The notes under the pieces: generated by a model
The model's database searches: none
What the model was told of the DNA's origin: nothing
The model's input: the letters and a program-made list of their open reading frames with translations, nothing else
Program-made: the position numbers and the translations under genes
NCBI GenBank assembly: GCA_028679935.1
Contig: JAJRAL010000226.1
Span: forward strand, 1 to 10,719
Length of the DNA: 10,719 nt
Origin: Methanomassiliicoccales archaeon
Lineage (GTDB): Archaea; Thermoplasmatota; Thermoplasmata; Methanomassiliicoccales; UBA472
Direction of reading: 5' to 3'
Shown: positions 6,857 to 10,719 of the stretch, piece by piece
Position numbering within the stretch: the stretch's first letter is position 1
How the letters are laid out: each line of letters begins with the position of its first letter

Positions 6857-6986
6857 ATTAGGATTAAATCGGAGGCGATGTGATTGGTCGGCAGGTAACA
6901 CCGAATTGGGGCCCCTGGAAAGGAGGTCCCGGCCATTCACTGGACGGGTAGGGGGTCCCCGGACGTACGCGAGAACGGATGATAGA

Positions 6987-7601
6987 ATGAACGGCGGGAC
7001 GAAGATCGTCATCTGCGAAATACTGCGAGCCGAGGCTATCGCGGCGCTCCGTCAGGAGGGACTTGAAGGGGGTGAGCTAGTCTCATTGCCGCCGCTCGAA
7101 GCCGGCGGCAACGGCGTTCGCGTACCGATGGAACGCCTCTCCCCGACCGACGCGATCTGCGTGCTCACCGGCGACTGCCTTCCTTCCGGTATCACGCTGC
7201 CGGACGAATATCGCTTCGTTCACACTTTGAGGACGAATCGGGCATACGAACTCGTTGGCACGAAGGCCGTCCTCGACCAGTTGATCTTCGAGGGGGCGAG
7301 CATCGTCCTGCCCGGCTGGATCGCCAATTGGAGATCCTATCTGAAAGTCAAGGACGAGAAGCTCTTCCGCCAGGGATTCCAACAGACGGCCGCCAAGATA
7401 GTCATGCTCGACACAGGCTCGGGGGGTGGAACTTCCGCGGAACTGAAGGAGTTTGGCAGGTTCGTCCGACTCCCCTACGAGATCGTGCCTGTCGGACTGG
7501 AACTCTTCGCGTCACGTCTGGCGAAGGGTGTTCTGATTGCGAACCTGCTGAGGGAGCAGGCGAAGCGCCGTGCCCTCGAATCGACTAGGGTCAGCCCCTG
7601 A
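6987..7601 (+). CDS. Hypothetical protein, weakly DUF1638-like
   Basis: A 204-aa soluble protein with no signal peptide or membrane segment that I can see. It begins [21 protein letters not shown] and has a central cysteine-containing VLTGDC (59-64). [15 protein letters not shown] (106-120) and [12 protein letters not shown] (137-148) follow, then [13 protein letters not shown] (162-174). The GW..NW segment, the LDTG strand and the final PVGLE element recall DUF1638 domains, known alone and fused to sensor kinases; I hold this resemblance at low confidence and no function is established for those. The frame is open upstream to an ATG at 6711, but that extension runs antisense to the MFS gene and reads as unstructured arginine-rich sequence, so ATG 6987 is preferred. 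It has no clear Shine-Dalgarno (a leaderless or weakly initiated mRNA is possible). The stop overlaps the 3' end of dnaJ by 11 bp. Confidence 0.75.
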   Translation: MNGGTKIVICEILRAEAIAALRQEGLEGGELVSLPPLEAGGNGVRVPMERLSPTDAICVLTGDCLPSGITLPDEYRFVHTLRTNRAYELVGTKAVLDQLIFEGASIVLPGWIANWRSYLKVKDEKLFRQGFQQTAAKIVMLDTGSGGGTSAELKEFGRFVRLPYEIVPVGLELFASRLAKGVLIANLLREQAKRRALESTRVSP

Positions 7602-8727
7602 ACCGGTCGAGCAGGCCCTTCTTCTCGCCCTCTAGCTCGGAGAACTTCTTCAGCAGCGCCTTCTGCTCCGCGGTGAGCTTCTTCGGCACCTTGATCTGGA
7701 CACGGACGAACTGGTCCCCCTTGCCTCTCTCGCCGAGCCTCGGCAAGCCGTTTCCCCTCATTCGGAAGACCGAGTCGCCTTGGGTCCCGGGCGGGATGTG
7801 GAGCATCGCCTTCCCGTTGATGGTCGGCACCTCGGTGTCCGCTCCCATCGCGGCCTCCGCGAAGCTCACCGGGAGCTCGATCCAGAGGTCCGGCCCCTCG
7901 CGCTTGAAGAATTCGTGAGGCCTAATGTGAACGACGACGAACAGGTCCCCCGGGGGCCCGCCGTCCGGACTGACATCACCAGCAGCGGGCACGCGCAGCC
8001 TCATCCCATCGTCTATTCCCGGCGGGATGTCCACACTGAGCTTCTGGGTCCTGACCTGCTGCCCCCTGCCGCCGCACTCCGGGCAGCGCGCCTCGGCCAA
8101 TTGCCCCCTTCCGCCGCAGCGTGGGCACGGGGTGATGCTGACGAAGCGGCTGTACCCGCGCTGCTGCACGTTCTGGATCTGTCCCTTGCCTCCGCAGTTC
8201 GGGCACTGAGTGAGCTTGCCTCCCTTCGCCCCCGTCCCATGGCAGGCCTCGCAGGCGACCGCGTGAGGTACCTGCACCTCGCGGCTCTCGCCCTTCGACG
8301 CCTCCTCGAGCGAGATCTCGACTTCATATCGGAGGGATTGGCCCTGGTGCGGCCCGGTCCTCCTCCTTCCTCCCCCGAACAGCGCGTCGAACAGGCTTCC
8401 CCCGAACCCGAAGTTGCCCATGTCCCCGAAGATGTCGCTGACGTCCTGGGCGTGGGTGAAGTCGCTCCATTGGAACCCGCCTTGGCCGAACTGCCCCGAC
8501 AGGCCCGCGAACCCATATTGGTCGTAGAGCTTCCTCTTCTCCGGGTCGACCAGGACTTCGTACGCCTCGGAGATTTCCTTGAACCTCTCCTCGGCCTCCG
8601 TCTTGTCCTCCTTCGTCACGTCGGGATGATACTTGCGCGCCAGCGTACGGTACGCCTTCTTGATGTCGTCGGGCGAGGCGCCCTTCGCCACCCCGAGGAC
8701 CTCGTAATAGTCTTTCTTCTCCGCCAA
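7591..8727 (-). CDS. dnaJ: DnaJ (Hsp40) co-chaperone, type I
   Basis: Stimulates the DnaK ATPase and delivers unfolded substrates. The 378-aa product has every type I element in order: J domain (about 5-71) with HPD at 34-36; a glycine/phenylalanine region (about 72-125); a four-repeat zinc region with cysteine pairs C159/C162, C175/C178, C201/C204 and C215/C218 (CxxCxGxG pattern); and the C-terminal substrate-binding domains to about 350. The start codon appears to be TTG at 8727-8725, giving [13 protein letters not shown], the standard DnaJ N-terminus. No ATG or GTG is placed to give this N-terminus, so a non-ATG start is well supported by homology. Only 4 bp separate it from the dnaK stop, and any ribosome binding site (weak GAAG) lies inside the end of dnaK, so translation is probably coupled. 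Confidence 0.96.
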   Translation of the reverse strand: MAEKKDYYEVLGVAKGASPDDIKKAYRTLARKYHPDVTKEDKTEAEERFKEISEAYEVLVDPEKRKLYDQYGFAGLSGQFGQGGFQWSDFTHAQDVSDIFGDMGNFGFGGSLFDALFGGGRRRTGPHQGQSLRYEVEISLEEASKGESREVQVPHAVACEACHGTGAKGGKLTQCPNCGGKGQIQNVQQRGYSRFVSITPCPRCGGRGQLAEARCPECGGRGQQVRTQKLSVDIPPGIDDGMRLRVPAAGDVSPDGGPPGDLFVVVHIRPHEFFKREGPDLWIELPVSFAEAAMGADTEVPTINGKAMLHIPPGTQGDSVFRMRGNGLPRLGERGKGDQFVRVQIKVPKKLTAEQKALLKKFSELEGEKKGLLDRFRG

Positions 8728-8731
8728 AGGT

Positions 8732-10612
8732 TCACTTCTTCTCGTCGTCGTCGACTATCTTGTAATCCGCGTCCATGTACGGGCCCTTGTCCCCGCCCTG
8801 GCCTTGACCGGGCTCGCTAGGCGGCGGGCCCTGTTGCTGCTGCTCCTGCCCTTGGCCTTTCTGAGACGCCTCGGAGTAGATGCGGGCCGAGACCTTGTAC
8901 GTCTCCTTGACCACCGCCTCCATCTTCGCCTTGATCTGGGCGATGTCGCCGCCCTTGAGCGACTCCTTGAGCTCCTCGAGCGCCTTCTGGATCGCCTCAC
9001 GCTCCTCGGGCTTGATCTTGTCCGCCTGGTCGACCAGCATCTTCTCCGTCGTGTAGACCAGAGTGTCCGCCTGGTTCATCGTGTCGACCTTCTCCTTGCG
9101 CTTCTTGTCGTCCTCGGCGAACCTCTCCGCCTCCTTGACCATGCGGTCGATCTCGCTCTTCTCGAGCTTCTTCGAGGCGGTGATGGTGATCTTCTGCTCC
9201 TTGCCGGTGCCGAGGTCCTTCGCGTTCACGTTCAGGATGCCGTTCGCGTCGATGTCGAAGGTGACCTCGATCTGCGGGACGCCGCGCGGCGCCGGGAGCA
9301 GACCCGAGAGCACGAAGCGGCCGAGCGAGACGTTGTCCGCGGCCATCTCCCTCTCGCCTTGGAACACGTGTATCTCCACCGATGGCTGGTTGTCCGAGGC
9401 CGTCGAGAATACCTGCGACTTGCGGGTCGGGATGGTGGTGTTGCGCTCGATGAGCTTCGTCGCGACGCCGCCAAGAGTCTCGATGCCGAGCGAGAGTGGC
9501 GTGACGTCGAGCAACAGTACGTCCTTGACTTCGCCCGAGAGCACCGCGCCCTGGATCGCCGCCCCCATCGCCACGCACTCCATCGGGTCCACGCCGCGCT
9601 GTATCTTCTTGCCGGCGTAGCCCTCGACGAAGTGTTGCACTATCGGCATGCGCGTCGGCCCGCCGACTAGGATGATCGCATCGATCTGGTCCGCCCCGAG
9701 CTTGGCGTCGCCTAGGGCCCTCTGCATCGGCCCCTTGCAGCGCTCGATGATCGGATTCACGAGCTCCTCCAGCTTCGCCCGGGTGACGTTCATCGAGAGG
9801 TGCTTCGGGCCGCTGGCGTCGGCGGTGATGAACGGGAGGTTGATCTCCGTCGTCATCGTCGTCGAGAGCTCGATCTTCGACTTCTCGCAGGCCTCCCTGA
9901 CGCGCCACATCGCCATCTTGTCCTTCGTCAGGTCGATGCCGGTGTCCGTCTTGAACTGCCCCGCGACGAATTTCATCATCGCCTCGTCCATGTCGGTGCC
10001 GCCGAGCTGCGTGTCGCCGCTGGTGGCGATGACCTCGAAGACACCATGCGCGAACTCCATGATCGTGACGTCGAGCGTGCCACCCCCGAGGTCGAAGACT
10101 AGGATGCGCTGCTCCTTCTCGGACTTGTCGAGACCGTACGCAAGCGCCGCCGCCGTCGGCTCGTTGATGATGCGCACGACCTCCAGCCCGGCGATCGTCC
10201 CCGCGTCTTTGGTCGCCTGCCGCTGGTTATCGTTGAAGTATGCCGGCACGGTGATGACGGCCTTGCTGACCGGTTCGCTCAAGTACGCCTCGGCGTCCCT
10301 CTTGATCTTCTGCAGGATGAAAGCAGAGATCTGCTGCGGCGAGTACTCCTTGCCGTAGACCTTGACCTTGTAGTCAGTGCCCATCTTCCGCTTGATCGCG
10401 GTTATCGTCCCCTCAGTGTTCGAGACCGCCTGGCGCTTCGCCGGCTCGCCCACCAGGAGCTCCTCGCCCTTGGTGAATGCGACGTACGAGGGGAACGCCT
10501 TCCCTCCAAGGCTCGTCCCCTCCGCGCTCGGAATGATCGCCGGCCTGCCGCCCTCCATCACCGCGGCCGCCGAGTTGCTCGTGCCCAGATCTATGCCAAT
10601 GATCCTAGCCAT
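8732..10612 (-). CDS. dnaK: DnaK (Hsp70) chaperone
   Basis: ATP-dependent cytosolic protein-folding chaperone, 626 aa. The nucleotide-binding domain (1 to about 366) shows the phosphate 1 motif [14 protein letters not shown] (5-18), [18 protein letters not shown] (121-138), [11 protein letters not shown] (150-160), the phosphate 2 motif [13 protein letters not shown] (172-184) and the adenosine motif [10 protein letters not shown] (314-323). The interdomain linker is [17 protein letters not shown] (366-382). The substrate-binding domain follows, and the flexible tail is rich in Gln, Gly and Pro before [13 protein letters not shown]. Subdomain IB lacks the insert of about 25 residues found in proteobacterial DnaK ([21 protein letters not shown] runs straight through), as in Gram-positive and archaeal proteins. 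The overall sequence is close to Thermoplasma DnaK as I recall it. ATG 10612 is preceded by GAGGTG (10625-10620) at 7 nt, and the start overlaps the grpE end by 8 bp. Confidence 0.97.
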   Translation of the reverse strand: MARIIGIDLGTSNSAAAVMEGGRPAIIPSAEGTSLGGKAFPSYVAFTKGEELLVGEPAKRQAVSNTEGTITAIKRKMGTDYKVKVYGKEYSPQQISAFILQKIKRDAEAYLSEPVSKAVITVPAYFNDNQRQATKDAGTIAGLEVVRIINEPTAAALAYGLDKSEKEQRILVFDLGGGTLDVTIMEFAHGVFEVIATSGDTQLGGTDMDEAMMKFVAGQFKTDTGIDLTKDKMAMWRVREACEKSKIELSTTMTTEINLPFITADASGPKHLSMNVTRAKLEELVNPIIERCKGPMQRALGDAKLGADQIDAIILVGGPTRMPIVQHFVEGYAGKKIQRGVDPMECVAMGAAIQGAVLSGEVKDVLLLDVTPLSLGIETLGGVATKLIERNTTIPTRKSQVFSTASDNQPSVEIHVFQGEREMAADNVSLGRFVLSGLLPAPRGVPQIEVTFDIDANGILNVNAKDLGTGKEQKITITASKKLEKSEIDRMVKEAERFAEDDKKRKEKVDTMNQADTLVYTTEKMLVDQADKIKPEEREAIQKALEELKESLKGGDIAQIKAKMEAVVKETYKVSARIYSEASQKGQGQEQQQQGPPPSEPGQGQGGDKGPYMDADYKIVDDDEKK

Positions 10613-10719
10613 TGTCCTTCACCTCTTCCGTAACCTTGCCTACCCTAACCTTGGCGTGGCGCAGGACCCGCGGTCCCACGCAGTAGCCCTTCTGGAACGT
10701 CTCCAATATCTTTCCTTCC
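10605..10719 (-). CDS. grpE: GrpE nucleotide exchange factor, C-terminal end only
   Basis: Reading - strand codons from 10718, the last 37 residues are visible, including [20 protein letters not shown] and then [14 protein letters not shown], followed by TAG at 10607-10605. The pattern GY-x-x-x-x-RVLR-x-AKV-x-V is the conserved C-terminal beta-domain signature of GrpE, which drives ADP release from DnaK; here Cys and His replace more usual residues (GYCVG, RHAK where RPAK is common). The rest of the gene lies beyond the window. Its stop lies inside the dnaK coding sequence (8-bp overlap), so the two genes share a transcript. Too short for a free-standing ORF call, but context makes it secure. 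Confidence 0.93.
   Translation of the reverse strand, partial: EGKILETFQKGYCVGPRVLRHAKVRVGKVTEEVKDNG
10620..10625 (-). promoter_or_regulatory. Shine-Dalgarno of dnaK within the end of grpE
   Basis: Read on the - strand, GAGGTG ends 7 nt before the dnaK ATG at 10612 and forms part of grpE codons. It is the strongest ribosome binding site in the chaperone operon; dnaJ by contrast has almost none. Confidence 0.7.

Larger units (their letters stand above)
6759..6986. other. Divergent intergenic region with dyads, a direct repeat and an orphan ribosome-binding-like motif
   Basis: This 228-bp stretch between the divergent MFS and orphan genes has no convincing coding sequence. It contains two adjacent inverted repeats (6794-6809 and 6810-6828), a 9-bp direct repeat TACTGGACC (6834-6842 and 6848-6856) with a partial third copy ACTGGAC (6939-6945), an AT-rich ATTAAAT (6863-6869) that could be a + strand TATA box, the palindrome GGGGCCCC (6908-6915), and AAAGGAGGT (6919-6927) with no start codon at usable distance. 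The promoters of both neighbouring genes should lie here. Confidence 0.6.

Noticed and set aside
6908..6915. Palindrome GGGGCCCC in the intergenic region as a possible operator or terminator.
   Set aside because: Eight self-complementary bases without a spacer are expected by chance in GC-rich DNA and cannot form a hairpin loop; no T-run follows.
6880..6951. Tiny GTG-started frame of 23 codons after GGAGG (6871-6875), in front of the orphan gene.
   Set aside because: The site is good, but the nearby TATA-like ATTAAAT would start transcription downstream of it and the peptide has no recognisable feature; too short to support.
6711..6986. Long N-terminal extension of the orphan + strand protein.
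   Set aside because: It runs antisense to the start of the MFS gene and then through the intergenic region, with arginine-rich sequence lacking any visible domain; ATG 6987 is the natural start.
8804..9670. Long open frame on the + strand opposite dnaK, and similar ones opposite dnaJ and RuBisCO.
   Set aside because: Leucine- or arginine-rich shadows produced by GC-rich codon usage of firmly identified genes on the other strand.
1..10719. CRISPR array, tRNA/rRNA, insertion sequence or phage genes.
   Set aside because: No repeat-spacer pattern, no recognisable RNA gene and no transposase or phage protein was seen on either strand.

Overview
The window looks like GC-rich archaeal chromosome, most likely from the Thermoplasmatota (Euryarchaeota). 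The lineage argument rests on gene content (form III RuBisCO, ribose-1,5-bisphosphate isomerase and AMP phosphorylase in a row) and on a DnaK whose N-terminus (GTSNSAAAV, then [13 protein letters not shown]) closely resembles the Thermoplasma DnaK as I remember it. The lineage is inferred and no search was run.

Layout on the + strand: the 3' part of a family X DNA polymerase carrying its PHP nuclease domain (1-938); then three tightly packed genes for ribose-1,5-bisphosphate isomerase (1027-1965), form III RuBisCO large subunit (1962-3209) and AMP phosphorylase (3216-4736). Together these encode the archaeal AMP pathway: AMP plus phosphate gives adenine and ribose-1,5-bisphosphate; isomerisation gives ribulose-1,5-bisphosphate; RuBisCO adds CO2 to give two 3-phosphoglycerate. 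All three enzymes are present and intact, so the unit is self-contained for feeding nucleotide ribose into central carbon metabolism.

On the - strand, and convergent with AMP phosphorylase, is a two-gene unit: an MFS transporter (6758-5505) followed 8 bp later by a putative RuvC/RNase H-fold protein (5496-4717). A 228-bp divergent intergenic region (6759-6986) holds two adjacent dyads and a short direct repeat. It separates the MFS gene from a + strand orphan of 204 aa (6987-7601) that weakly resembles DUF1638-type proteins.

The right end, on the - strand, is the Hsp70 chaperone operon in the order grpE (truncated by the window edge), dnaK, dnaJ, with an 8-bp overlap and a 4-bp gap between genes. 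dnaJ appears to start with TTG.

The DNA is very compact: both convergent gene pairs overlap at their 3' ends (20 bp and 11 bp). I saw no RNA genes, CRISPR arrays, insertion sequences or prophage genes. The most interesting points are unusual residues next to the carbamylated lysine of the RuBisCO, the uncharacterised RuvC-fold protein, and the small intergenic region with operator-like repeats. I see no evidence for a wholly new system here.
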